Assembly (NCBI RefSeq): GCF_045310695.1
Contig: NZ_JBJIAA010000008.1
Coordinates: 167,652 to 231,651 of the forward strand
Length of the DNA stretch: 64,000 bases
Direction of reading: 5' to 3'
Source of the DNA: Clostridium_S neuense
GTDB lineage: Bacteria; Bacillota; Clostridia; Clostridiales; Clostridiaceae
Shown here piece by piece: positions 25,824 to 33,365 of this stretch (the first letter of the stretch is position 1; each line of letters starts with the position of its first letter). Both the position numbers and the translations under genes were made by a program. Below the pieces are notes generated by a model. The model did no database searches. It worked only from the letters and a program-made list of their open reading frames with translations, and had not been told where the DNA came from.

Positions 25824-26765
25824 ATGAAAAAGTGGAGTGTAAATAAAAAGCTAATTTTACTAGCCTTAATAGCATTTTCTGTATTAATTACTGGCTGTAC
25901 TCATAAAGATAAGGAAACCGTGTTGACTTGTAATGTAAAAGAAAATGAAACACATAAATTAAATCAAATTAATAAGAATATTAGTTTAGGTAACAATATG
26001 CTGGATAGTGGAAAATATGCCGAAGCAAGAAAGGCTTATGATAGTGCAATTAAATTAGACAAAAAGAATAAGAAAACATATATTACTATAGAAAATAAGT
26101 ATTTAGAGAAAGATAAACTGGATGATGCCTGCAGCATATTAGAAGAGGCTATTGATAATAATGTTGATGTTGCTAATATGAAGAAACTTCTAGCAGTTGT
26201 AAAGCAAAAAATTGATTCTAAAAAAGAAGCAAGTAATGTTGTTACAAAGAGAGATATCGATAAAAAGAACAATATTAATAGTGTTGACAATGTTAACAAG
26301 CCTACAAGTGATGCTAATGCTGAAAATTCTCCTAATAGTATAAAAAATACTATGCCGAAAATCACAAAAGAATTTGTGCGTATTAAGGACGTGTATGAAA
26401 AGGATGGTAACAGATATATTTTATTTTGCAGAGATAAAATTTACATGGGTGATGAAGCAAAAGCACAAGCAAAAAAAGATGGTATAAATAACTGGTATTC
26501 AAATTGCTATTTTGTGAAAAATCCTTATGATGTAGCTTCATATAAAGTATCAGATAGCTGCACATTTAATATAGGAGGGTATATTATTAATTATCCGGCT
26601 ACAGCAGATAGGACAAATCATTCGGTAAATTATGATACATTTGAAAAATCTGTAGTTAATGTAGTAAATGTAAGAGGGAATGAAAGCATTACTCCAATTA
26701 ATTTATATTGGATTACTTTAAAAGATGGTGTTGTAGTTCAAATAGATTCACAGGATAGAAATTGA
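25824..26765 (+). CDS. Lipoprotein, paralog 1 of 3 (TPR-like plus conserved C-terminal domain)
   Basis: A 313-residue lipoprotein with a signal ending in the lipobox LITGC (lipidated Cys about residue 25), then HKDKETV. A two-unit TPR-like region (about 45-130, ARKAYDSAIKLDKKNK) and a polar linker follow. The C-terminal domain (about 190-313) reads VYEKDGNRYILF at its start and NLYWITLKDGVVVQIDSQ at its end, and is shared with the products at 29670 and 30694. I do not recognise this domain. The ATG at 25824 follows AAGGAGAG. It probably sits on the outer face of the membrane and is controlled by the neighbouring two-component system. Confidence 0.8.
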   Translation: MKKWSVNKKLILLALIAFSVLITGCTHKDKETVLTCNVKENETHKLNQINKNISLGNNMLDSGKYAEARKAYDSAIKLDKKNKKTYITIENKYLEKDKLDDACSILEEAIDNNVDVANMKKLLAVVKQKIDSKKEASNVVTKRDIDKKNNINSVDNVNKPTSDANAENSPNSIKNTMPKITKEFVRIKDVYEKDGNRYILFCRDKIYMGDEAKAQAKKDGINNWYSNCYFVKNPYDVASYKVSDSCTFNIGGYIINYPATADRTNHSVNYDTFEKSVVNVVNVRGNESITPINLYWITLKDGVVVQIDSQDRN

Positions 26766-26812
26766 TATTTTCTTAAATTAGCGAGAGTGTAAAATTAATA
26801 TAAATGAGACAA

Positions 26813-26853
26813 AATAAGTGTACTGCAAGAATTGTAGTGCACTTATTTTTATA
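26813..26853 (+). terminator. Terminator of lipoprotein gene 1
   Basis: AATAAGTG pairs with CACTTATT, followed by TTTATAT, separating lipoprotein 1 from the EIIA-regulator-kinase operon. Confidence 0.7.
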
Positions 26854-26874
26854 TGTAGCTAAGACAGTGGCTAT

Positions 26875-26897
26875 TGGTATAAAAATAGTGATAATAT
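26875..26897 (+). promoter_or_regulatory. Promoter core of the EIIA-regulator-kinase operon, partial repeat site
   Basis: TGGTATAAAAA (26875-26885), six bases (TAGTGA) and TAATAT (26892-26897) match the promoter-proximal register, the spacing and the TGn extended -10 of the three lipoprotein promoters. In particular TGGTAAAAACA-TAGTGA at 29617 is nearly the same. The upstream three registers are not evident. It could reflect weak autoregulation. Confidence 0.45.
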
Positions 26898-26935
26898 ATA
26901 TATGTAAGTATATTTAGTAAAAGGAGGAATAGAAT

Positions 26936-27424
26936 TTGCTTGAATTTTTAAAGAAAAGTTATGACATAGGTGCTCCTGTATCAGGAAAGGTTCTAAGTTT
27001 ATCTGAGGTTCCAGATGACATATTTGCACAAAAAATAGCCGGAGATGGAGCTGCAATAGAGGCTTCTAGTGATGTGGTGGTAGCTCCAGCTGATGGAGAA
27101 TTAACTTTGGTGTTTAAAACCCATCATGCTTTTGCGCTTACCTTGGATAATGGAATAGAACTTTTGGTGCATATAGGAATCGACACAGTAAATCTTAAAG
27201 GCGAAGGTTTTGAACTTCTAGCTAATGAGGGCAGTAGAGTTAAGAGAGGAACTCCAATAGTTAAGCTTGATAGAGAGTTTATTATAAGTAAGGGTTATTC
27301 TCTTATTACAGTAGTTTTAATCACTAATTCCAGCATGATAGATTGTATAAAATATAATGCTGGGCAGCTTGTTAAGGCAGGGGAAGATAATATTTATAAG
27401 TATTCTTTAAAAGTCTCCAAGTGA
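26936..27424 (+). CDS. PTS EIIA(Glc)-type phosphocarrier domain protein
   Basis: A 162-residue single-domain glucose-type EIIA. Both active-site histidines are visible: THHAFAL, and the phosphorylated His in LLVHIGIDTVNLKGEGF. The GAPVSGKV and VVVAPADGE motifs confirm the family. Such proteins take phosphate from HPr and pass it to an EIIB, or act as regulators. A TTG start follows AAGGAGG. It is 23 bp upstream of a response-regulator gene with no transport EIIBC nearby, so a regulatory or general role is possible. Confidence 0.9.
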   Translation: MLEFLKKSYDIGAPVSGKVLSLSEVPDDIFAQKIAGDGAAIEASSDVVVAPADGELTLVFKTHHAFALTLDNGIELLVHIGIDTVNLKGEGFELLANEGSRVKRGTPIVKLDREFIISKGYSLITVVLITNSSMIDCIKYNAGQLVKAGEDNIYKYSLKVSK

Positions 27425-27447
27425 GTATATTGAAAGGAGAATGATAT

Positions 27448-28131
27448 ATGGATTTAAAAGTTTTGGTAGTAGATGATGAATTGTCTATTAATGATATTTT
27501 GACAACAGCATTGAGAACAGCAGGTTATAAGGTTAAAGGTGCATTTTCAGGAGAAGAAACTAGAAGTTTTCTTGAGAGTTTTAAACCTGATTTGGTACTT
27601 CTTGATTTATGTCTTCCAGACGAGGATGGTTTTGATTTATGTAAATATATTAATTCAAAATATTCAATACCAATAATTATGCTTACTGCTAAAAATGATG
27701 TTGTAGATAAGGTGCTTGGGCTTGAACTTGGAGCTGATGATTATATAACCAAGCCTTTTCACATAAAAGAAGTGCTAACTAGAGTAAAAGTTGCCTTAAG
27801 AAGGGTTGAAAAGTATAAAAGTTTGGTGAGTACTGAGGATATTGAGGTCAATGGTGAAATTAAAATAGATTTGGACAGTAGAACTGTAACAGCCTCTGGC
27901 AGCGAAGTAAGGCTAAAGCCAAAGGAATACGATTTGCTTGAATTTTTAGCAAAAAACAAGGGACATGTTTTTACTAGAGAGGAGCTTTTAGATAAGGTAT
28001 GGGGAATGGAGTACGATGGAGAGGTTAGAACAGTAGATGTTCATGTAAGAAGATTAAGGAGTAAATTTGATAAGGAAAATAAAGAATCTATAATTGAAAC
28101 TGTTTTTGGAATAGGATATGTAATGAGGTAA
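27448..28131 (+). CDS. OmpR/PhoB-family response regulator
   Basis: A 227-residue regulator. The receiver domain (1-115) has the acidic pocket (VVDDE), phosphoacceptor Asp53 (LLDLCLP) and conserved Lys in TKPFH. The C-terminal winged helix (about 130-227) has the OmpR pattern (LKPKEYDLLEFLAKNKG, then VDVHVRRLRSKF). It is encoded with the histidine kinase, whose gene starts three bases after its stop. Its likely targets are the 11-bp repeat arrays before the three lipoprotein genes flanking this operon. Confidence 0.93.
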   Translation: MDLKVLVVDDELSINDILTTALRTAGYKVKGAFSGEETRSFLESFKPDLVLLDLCLPDEDGFDLCKYINSKYSIPIIMLTAKNDVVDKVLGLELGADDYITKPFHIKEVLTRVKVALRRVEKYKSLVSTEDIEVNGEIKIDLDSRTVTASGSEVRLKPKEYDLLEFLAKNKGHVFTREELLDKVWGMEYDGEVRTVDVHVRRLRSKFDKENKESIIETVFGIGYVMR

Positions 28132-28134
28132 AAA

Positions 28135-29598
28135 ATGAAGATAAAATTAAAATTTATGGTGGGATTATCTGTTATACTTGTGACTTTAGGAATAATATTA
28201 AATATTATAATTAGACAGGCTTTGATTTCTAATATGGAGGAGCAAATTAATAATTCCTTGAAGGAAGTAATGAAAAGCACTCAAGAGCATATAAGATACA
28301 CGCTTATTATCGACTCAATGGGATTTAGCGATGATGAGGAAAATGGTTACGGATTAAATGAAGACGGCTTAAAAATGGCTTCTGCAAGCATAGCAAAGAA
28401 TATAAATATAAATTACAATTGCACCTCAAGAATTAGCAGCATGAATGGAGATACGATTAAAAATAGCATAAAGGATAGTTTCAAAGCTTATATCTTGAAC
28501 AGCATAAAGGCTGCTAAAAATGGTAAGGCGGTAATAGACATAAAGTACAAAGACAATGGAGTTAACGGAATTTTATCTTATCCAGTATACGAAAATGATA
28601 ATTATATAGGAATAATAACAATATGCAAGGATTATGACCAGCTTTATCAGGATAATAGTAAAATAATAAATTTTATAACTGGAATTGAATTTGCTATTTT
28701 TATAAGTATTTTCATTTTAGCATTTTTCATGACGAGTAGAATAACCTATCCAATTAGCAAATTAACTGAAGCAGCAAAGGAAATAGCAAAGGGCGATTAT
28801 GACTATAAGATTGAATGTAAAACAAATGACGAAATGGGAATATTGTCAAGAGAATTTATAAATATGAAAGACAAGATAAAAGAGCAAATAACCACTATTG
28901 AAAAGGAAAAGGATAAGGTTGAAAAGCTTGAAAAGGTAAGAAAGAAGTTTTTTGATAATGTGACGCATGAGTTAAAGACTCCACTTACAGGAATTTCAGG
29001 CTATGCAGAGATGCTGTCTGAAGGAATGGTAGAGGATAAAGAGTTTAAGGAAAGGGCTGTAAAGAGAATATATTCTGAAAGCGAAAGGCTTCACAAGCTT
29101 GTTTTAAAGTTGATTGATGTATCAAAAGGTGATTCCTTTGTCGACGAGGTTTTAAAGCCAATTAATATGGGTGAACTTTTAAATGAAATATGTGATGACA
29201 TGAATATTAAAGCTAAAAAGTATTCACGCTCTATAGTTAGAAATGTAAATGGTGGGAGTATTTTAGGACAGCCCAATAAAATTAGGGAATTAATAATAAA
29301 TATAATAGATAATGCTATAAAGTATTCTATTGACGACAAAATTTACATTAGAGATATGGTTGAAGATAATTACTATAAGTTAGAAGTTGAGAATAAATCA
29401 AAACCAATACCAGATAACATTTATAAGAGGATATTTGAACCTTTTGTGAAAACTGAAAAGTCAATAGAAAAGCAGAGCAGTGGTCTAGGCTTATATATAT
29501 GCGACGAAATAGTAAAAGAGCATAATGGCGAGATAAAAGTTGAAAATGGAGAAAAAATTGTAGTAAGAGTAAAAATACCTGCTTTGGAAACAAGTTGA
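28135..29598 (+). CDS. Membrane sensor histidine kinase
   Basis: A 487-residue kinase with membrane helix 1 (about 8-27), an extracytoplasmic sensing region of about 150 residues with no domain I recognise, and membrane helix 2 (about 180-199). A HAMP domain, a HisKA domain with phospho-His278 (NVTHELKTPLTG) and a HATPase domain (IRELIINIIDNAIKYS, then SSGLGLYICDEIV) follow. It phosphorylates the regulator at 27448. The last codons (TTG GAA ACA AGT TGA) lie inside the repeat array of the next gene's promoter, so coding and regulatory sequence overlap. Confidence 0.92.
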   Translation: MKIKLKFMVGLSVILVTLGIILNIIIRQALISNMEEQINNSLKEVMKSTQEHIRYTLIIDSMGFSDDEENGYGLNEDGLKMASASIAKNININYNCTSRISSMNGDTIKNSIKDSFKAYILNSIKAAKNGKAVIDIKYKDNGVNGILSYPVYENDNYIGIITICKDYDQLYQDNSKIINFITGIEFAIFISIFILAFFMTSRITYPISKLTEAAKEIAKGDYDYKIECKTNDEMGILSREFINMKDKIKEQITTIEKEKDKVEKLEKVRKKFFDNVTHELKTPLTGISGYAEMLSEGMVEDKEFKERAVKRIYSESERLHKLVLKLIDVSKGDSFVDEVLKPINMGELLNEICDDMNIKAKKYSRSIVRNVNGGSILGQPNKIRELIINIIDNAIKYSIDDKIYIRDMVEDNYYKLEVENKSKPIPDNIYKRIFEPFVKTEKSIEKQSSGLGLYICDEIVKEHNGEIKVENGEKIVVRVKIPALETS

Positions 29599-29639
29599 TA
29601 ATAACTCTATGAAAAATGGTAAAAACATAGTGATATGAT
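29584..29639 (+). promoter_or_regulatory. Promoter with 11-bp repeat array, lipoprotein 2
   Basis: Four 11-bp registers run TTGGAAACAAG, TTGATAATAAC, TCTATGAAAAA, TGGTAAAAACA. Exactly six bases later is an extended -10 (TGA TATGAT, hexamer 29634-29639). The first register is also the 3' end of the kinase gene. The layout is identical to 25742 and 30608. Confidence 0.75.
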
Positions 29640-29669
29640 TAACTTGAGATCATAAAAGGAGAGAGTGGT

Positions 29670-30584
29670 ATGAAAAGAGATCGCATAAATAGAAGTCTGA
29701 TTTTATTAATTGTATTAGTATTATCTATATCAATAAGCGGCTGTGGACATAAGGATAAGGAAACTGTGGTAACCTCAGATATGAAAAAGGTGGCACAAAA
29801 GGGTGAAAATCAGGTTAAAAAAAGCATTGAATTAGGCAATAAGCTTTTGGATAACGGAGATTATGATGGTGCAAAGAAAAGCTATGATAAAGCAATTGAA
29901 TTAGATAAAAAAAATAAGGAAACCTATTTAACTATAGAGGAAAAGTATTTGTCAAAGGGAAGAAACCAAGAAGCTTACGATGTAATACAGGAGGCAGTTT
30001 CAAATAATGTTGATACTGATAATATGAAAAAGCTTCTTTCACAGTTAAAAGAAAAGTTAGAAGTAAATAATAAGGCACAAGATAATGAAAATGCTCAAGG
30101 GTCCCCAAATTATAAGAATAATGAAGCTGGAAAGCATTCTAGTAATCAAAGTAAGAGTCAAAATCAAGATAGTGGCAATTCACAAGAACAAAATGATACT
30201 GTAGAATCAAAGAAAATCTTTGCTAGTGTTAAAAGTGTATATGAAAATAATGGAAAAAGATATGCTTCAATTATGGAAGGTCAGTTTTATACATATCCAC
30301 AAGCAGAAAAGGAAGCTGAGAAAGATGGATTAGCTCATGATGAAGTTAGGGAGTATTATATCAGAAAAATCAGCGGTATTGAGGATTTAGAAATCTCTGA
30401 TAATGCAAAGTTTAATGTTGGAAAATATATTCTTGATCCATCTTCTAGTGGTATTTCAAATGAAGCTGTAAGCTATAGTCAGTTTAAGTTTATAGAAAAC
30501 TCACAAAAAGATTCAGGCTATTATTGGCTGTACTTAAATAGTAACAATGTAGTGATTAGAGCAGAAGCTCAGTTTATTCCTTAA
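29670..30584 (+). CDS. Lipoprotein, paralog 2 of 3
   Basis: A 304-residue lipoprotein with lipobox SISGC and the family-typical HKDKETV after it. The TPR-like region (ELGNKLLDNGDYDGAKKSYDKA, then SKGRNQEAYDVIQEA) spans about 50-125. A Ser/Asn/Gln linker follows, and then the shared C-terminal domain (VYENNGKRYASI near its start, YYWLYLNSNNVVIRAEAQ at its end). The start has a good AAAGGAGAG site. It is closely related to the 25824 product in domain order. Location outside the membrane is inferred from the lipobox; the function is unknown. Confidence 0.8.
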   Translation: MKRDRINRSLILLIVLVLSISISGCGHKDKETVVTSDMKKVAQKGENQVKKSIELGNKLLDNGDYDGAKKSYDKAIELDKKNKETYLTIEEKYLSKGRNQEAYDVIQEAVSNNVDTDNMKKLLSQLKEKLEVNNKAQDNENAQGSPNYKNNEAGKHSSNQSKSQNQDSGNSQEQNDTVESKKIFASVKSVYENNGKRYASIMEGQFYTYPQAEKEAEKDGLAHDEVREYYIRKISGIEDLEISDNAKFNVGKYILDPSSSGISNEAVSYSQFKFIENSQKDSGYYWLYLNSNNVVIRAEAQFIP

Positions 30585-30607
30585 CTATTTATTTAAAAAA
30601 TTTTTTC

Positions 30608-30663
30608 TTGGCAATAACTTGGCAATAAGCTTATGAAACTTGGCAAAAAACCGGTGTTATTAT
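30608..30663 (+). promoter_or_regulatory. Promoter with 11-bp repeat array, lipoprotein 3
   Basis: Registers are TTGGCAATAAC, TTGGCAATAAG, CTTATGAAACT and TGGCAAAAAAC, followed by exactly six bases and the extended -10 TGT TATTAT (hexamer 30658-30663). The first two registers differ at one base only. It is the clearest member of the set together with 25742. Confidence 0.78.
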
Positions 30664-30693
30664 TAATTTGTAATAAGAAAAGGAGAGATTAAA

Positions 30694-31545
30694 ATGAAAA
30701 GAAATTATGTAACTAAATTATCAATGTTACTAATGATAACACTTTCAATAGATGCTGTTGTTGGCTGCTCAGGTGCAGATAAGGAAACTGTGGCAACGCA
30801 AAATATAAGTAGAGCAGTAAAGCAGAAGGAAAGTCAGGTTAAAAACAATATTGAGCTTGGAAATAAGCTAGTTAATTCAGGAAAAACTGAGGAGGCTAAA
30901 AAAGCTTATGTGAAAGCAATTGAAGGAAATGTTGATAAATCAAACATGAATACAGTGCTTTCAAAAATACAAGGTAAGCTTACGAAAAGTAAGGCAACAA
31001 CTCAGTATTCACAAAGTAAGCAAAGCGTAAATCAAAGTGAGAATGCAAACAATGCGGCAAATGTAAAGCCAAATCAAGCTAAGGCTCCAGTTCCTGTTCC
31101 TAAGCAAAGCATCAGAACAATAGGTTTTGTAAAAAACATTTATGAGAGAGATGGAAAGAGATATTTAACTATTGATGAAGCTGAGTTTTATATGGGAGAG
31201 CGTGCAGTTGAGGAAGCGGTAAAGGATGGCAAAGCATACTATGATGAAAACAATAAACCTTTTGTGTATGACGATTATTATATAAGAAATACAGATAAAA
31301 CAGTAAAGGAATATGAAATCTCAAATGATGCTAGCTTTAACTTAGGAAAGGTACTGCTGAACAAATATTATACTGGCAATGGCGCCGATAGTGAAGCTGT
31401 AAACTATGATACAACAAAAAATATTGTGAATACTAATAACAATGAAGCAAATGACAGAGGCATTGCAGATTTTCGTGAAAATTTATATTGGATAACTCTA
31501 AATGACAATGTTGTAGTGCAAATGAATTCACAGTATACTCCTTAA
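30694..31545 (+). CDS. Lipoprotein, paralog 3 of 3 (shortened TPR region)
   Basis: A 283-residue lipoprotein with lipobox VVGC. It aligns with the other two paralogs but lacks about 35 residues in the TPR-like region: AKKAYVKAIEG runs straight into NVDKSNMNTVLSKI, so one repeat unit has been cleanly deleted in frame. The C-terminal domain is intact (IYERDGKRYLTIDEAEFYMG, then NLYWITLNDNVVVQMNSQ). It is preceded by its own repeat-array promoter and followed by the hisS leader region. Confidence 0.8.
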   Translation: MKRNYVTKLSMLLMITLSIDAVVGCSGADKETVATQNISRAVKQKESQVKNNIELGNKLVNSGKTEEAKKAYVKAIEGNVDKSNMNTVLSKIQGKLTKSKATTQYSQSKQSVNQSENANNAANVKPNQAKAPVPVPKQSIRTIGFVKNIYERDGKRYLTIDEAEFYMGERAVEEAVKDGKAYYDENNKPFVYDDYYIRNTDKTVKEYEISNDASFNLGKVLLNKYYTGNGADSEAVNYDTTKNIVNTNNNEANDRGIADFRENLYWITLNDNVVVQMNSQYTP

Positions 31546-31558
31546 AGCTATAATGGTA

Positions 31559-31587
31559 TTGAAACTTGAACCTTAATAATGTATAAT
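31559..31587 (+). promoter_or_regulatory. Promoter of the hisS leader
   Basis: A near-consensus housekeeping promoter: TTGAAA (31559-31564), a 17-bp spacer and TATAAT (31582-31587). It lies just upstream of the leader-peptide ribosome site. Confidence 0.8.
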
Positions 31588-31616
31588 AAATCTAATGTTA
31601 AATTAGGAGGATTATT

Positions 31617-31667
31617 ATGAGTTCATTGAGAATTAAAGCAAAAACTTTAATACATCATCATCACTAG
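31617..31667 (+). CDS. hisL: Histidine leader peptide (attenuation)
   Basis: A 16-residue frame, MSSLRIKAKTLIHHHH, ends in four consecutive His codons and a stop. It has a strong AGGAGG site six bases upstream. A Rho-independent terminator lies about 100 bases downstream, before hisS. This is the classical arrangement for ribosome-mediated attenuation: stalling at His codons when charged tRNA-His is scarce would favour an antiterminator. Between peptide and terminator, CGATTA/TAATCG and alternative AGGTACAAG/CTTGTATCTACCT pairings are candidates for the pause and antitermination stems. Confidence 0.85.
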   Translation: MSSLRIKAKTLIHHHH

Positions 31668-31767
31668 GAAGACTTGTGGCTCGATTAAGTAATCGTAGGT
31701 ACAAGTTTAGTAAACATTGAGGCTTGTATCTACCTGGTGATTGTGATAATGAATTCATGATTTAGTT

Positions 31768-31803
31768 AACCATGCAGGTATGTATAAGCTTGCATGGTTT
31801 TTG
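31768..31803 (+). terminator. hisS attenuator terminator
   Basis: AACCATGCA (31768-31776) pairs perfectly with TGCATGGTT (from 31791), followed by a T-run. It lies between the leader peptide and hisS, so it must be read through for hisS expression. Confidence 0.85.
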
Positions 31804-31833
31804 CGTTCAAGGAAAAATAAAGGAGTGTTAAAA

Positions 31834-33123
31834 ATGAGTAATAATAAAATAAAACCTTCAATCTTACCAGGCTTTATGGAGCTTCTTCCAAAAGAGCAAT
31901 TAATATTTAATGATATAGTTTCAAAAATAACAGGGGTCTATGAAGAGAATGGCTTTTTGCCTATGGATACCCCAATAATTGAAAAGGAAGAAGTGCTTCT
32001 TGCAAAATCAGCAGGAGAAACCGAAAAGCAGGTATATAGACTTACAAAAGGTGATAAAAATTTAGCTTTAAGATTTGACCTTACAGTTCCTTTTGCAAGA
32101 TTTGCAGCACAATACATGAATGATTTGACTTTTCCTTTTAAAAGATATCAGCTTGGAAAGGTGTATAGAGGAGAAAGAAACCAAAAGGGACGTTACAGAG
32201 AATTTTATCAGTGTGACGTTGATATAGTTGGAAATGGTAAGCTTAGCATAAAAAATGATGCCCTCGTAGTTGCTATGGCATCAAGAGCACTTAAGAAAAT
32301 AGGCTTGACTACATATAAGCTTCAAATAAGCAACAGAAAAATATTAAGCGGCTTTTTAACTGCTCTTGGTGTTACAAACATGCAGGAGGTTATGATATTA
32401 ATAGACAAATATGAGAAGATCACAAGAGAAGAATTTTTATCTGAGCTAGAAAAGCTTGTTGGAAAAGAAAACAGCGAGGCTATAAATAATATAATGGGTA
32501 TACAGGGCTCTAACGATGAAATCATTTCTCAGCTTAAAGCACTTAAGGTAAATAGCGAAGTGTTTAATAAAGGTGTAGAAGAAATAGAAGAGGTTAAAAC
32601 TTATTTAAACATATTTGGTGTGGAGGACAGCGAATTTACAATAGATCTTAAAATCATAAGAGGTCTTGATTACTACACTGGAACTGTATTTGAAACAATA
32701 TTACAAGGAAATGAATCCTATGGTTCAGTTTGTTCTGGTGGCAGATATGATAACTTAGCACAAAACTACACAGATAATGTGCTTCCAGGAGTGGGGATGT
32801 CTATAGGTATAACAAGATTGTTCTTTGTATTAAAGGAAATAGGATTTATAGATAAATATGAACACAATTCCTCAGTAGAATACTTAATAATTCCTATTGG
32901 AGATACAATCCATTATTGTGCTAAGGTATCCAAAATGCTTCAAGAGAGGGGCTCCAAAGCAGAAATATATTTAGAGGATGACAAGCTTAAAAAGAAAATG
33001 TCCTATGCAAATAAGCTTAACATAAAGAAGGTTGTAATCATCGGCGAAGATGAGGTTAAAAGTGGAGAAATTGTTGTAAAAGACATGACTACAGGAGAGC
33101 AAGAAAAAGTAAGTATGAAATAA
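31834..33123 (+). CDS. hisS: Histidyl-tRNA synthetase
   Basis: A 429-residue class II synthetase that charges tRNA-His. Motif 2 (KVYRGERNQKGRYREFYQCD), the histidine-specific peptide RGLDYYTGTVFE, GGRYDNL and motif 3 (GVGMSIGITRLF) are all present. The C-terminal anticodon-binding domain is complete (about 330-429), so it is a true synthetase rather than the HisZ paralog. The sequence belongs to the LLPGFMELLP-type branch; the genome may carry another hisS. The ATG at 31834 follows AAGGAG; a longer frame starts inside the attenuator. Control is by the leader at 31617, not by a T-box, which I could not find. Confidence 0.88.
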   Translation: MSNNKIKPSILPGFMELLPKEQLIFNDIVSKITGVYEENGFLPMDTPIIEKEEVLLAKSAGETEKQVYRLTKGDKNLALRFDLTVPFARFAAQYMNDLTFPFKRYQLGKVYRGERNQKGRYREFYQCDVDIVGNGKLSIKNDALVVAMASRALKKIGLTTYKLQISNRKILSGFLTALGVTNMQEVMILIDKYEKITREEFLSELEKLVGKENSEAINNIMGIQGSNDEIISQLKALKVNSEVFNKGVEEIEEVKTYLNIFGVEDSEFTIDLKIIRGLDYYTGTVFETILQGNESYGSVCSGGRYDNLAQNYTDNVLPGVGMSIGITRLFFVLKEIGFIDKYEHNSSVEYLIIPIGDTIHYCAKVSKMLQERGSKAEIYLEDDKLKKKMSYANKLNIKKVVIIGEDEVKSGEIVVKDMTTGEQEKVSMK

Positions 33124-33310
33124 AGAAGTAGTAGGATTTTGAAGCATTAAATAAAAGCCATAAATCTAAGAGAAAAAATACTAAAAAACTAAGAACTTTC
33201 AATAATTCGCTGCACTCAAACAGATTGAAAGTTCTAAGCCTTTTAGTATTTTCTCTCTAAGTTTTATTGGCTTTTATTTAAATTGCTTCTGCAATCCTAC
33301 TATTTCTTTT
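33122..33310. repeat. Family-A-like palindromic repeat after hisS
   Basis: A 189-bp palindrome abuts the hisS stop codon. AAAGAAGTAGTAGGAT and ATCCTACTATTTCTTT form its ends. Inside, ATAAAAGCCATAAATCTAAG, AATACTAAAAAAC and AAGAACTTTCAAT pair with their complements around a TTCGCTGCACTCAAA loop. It is a sequence variant of family A with the same architecture (compare 61650). It would also act as a terminator. Confidence 0.7.
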
Positions 33311-33365
33311 AACGGTATTGTGTAAAATATTTAGAGTGACTGAATTTTTAAGGAGGTGCTGCATT

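Noticed and set aside
31546..31833. T-box riboswitch upstream of hisS
   Set aside because: I found no T-box consensus; the leader peptide with four His codons and the attenuator explain the region better.
31834..33123. HisZ (ATP phosphoribosyltransferase regulatory subunit) instead of HisRS
   Set aside because: The RGLDYYTGTVFE peptide, GGRYDNL and a full anticodon-binding domain are present, and no hisG follows.
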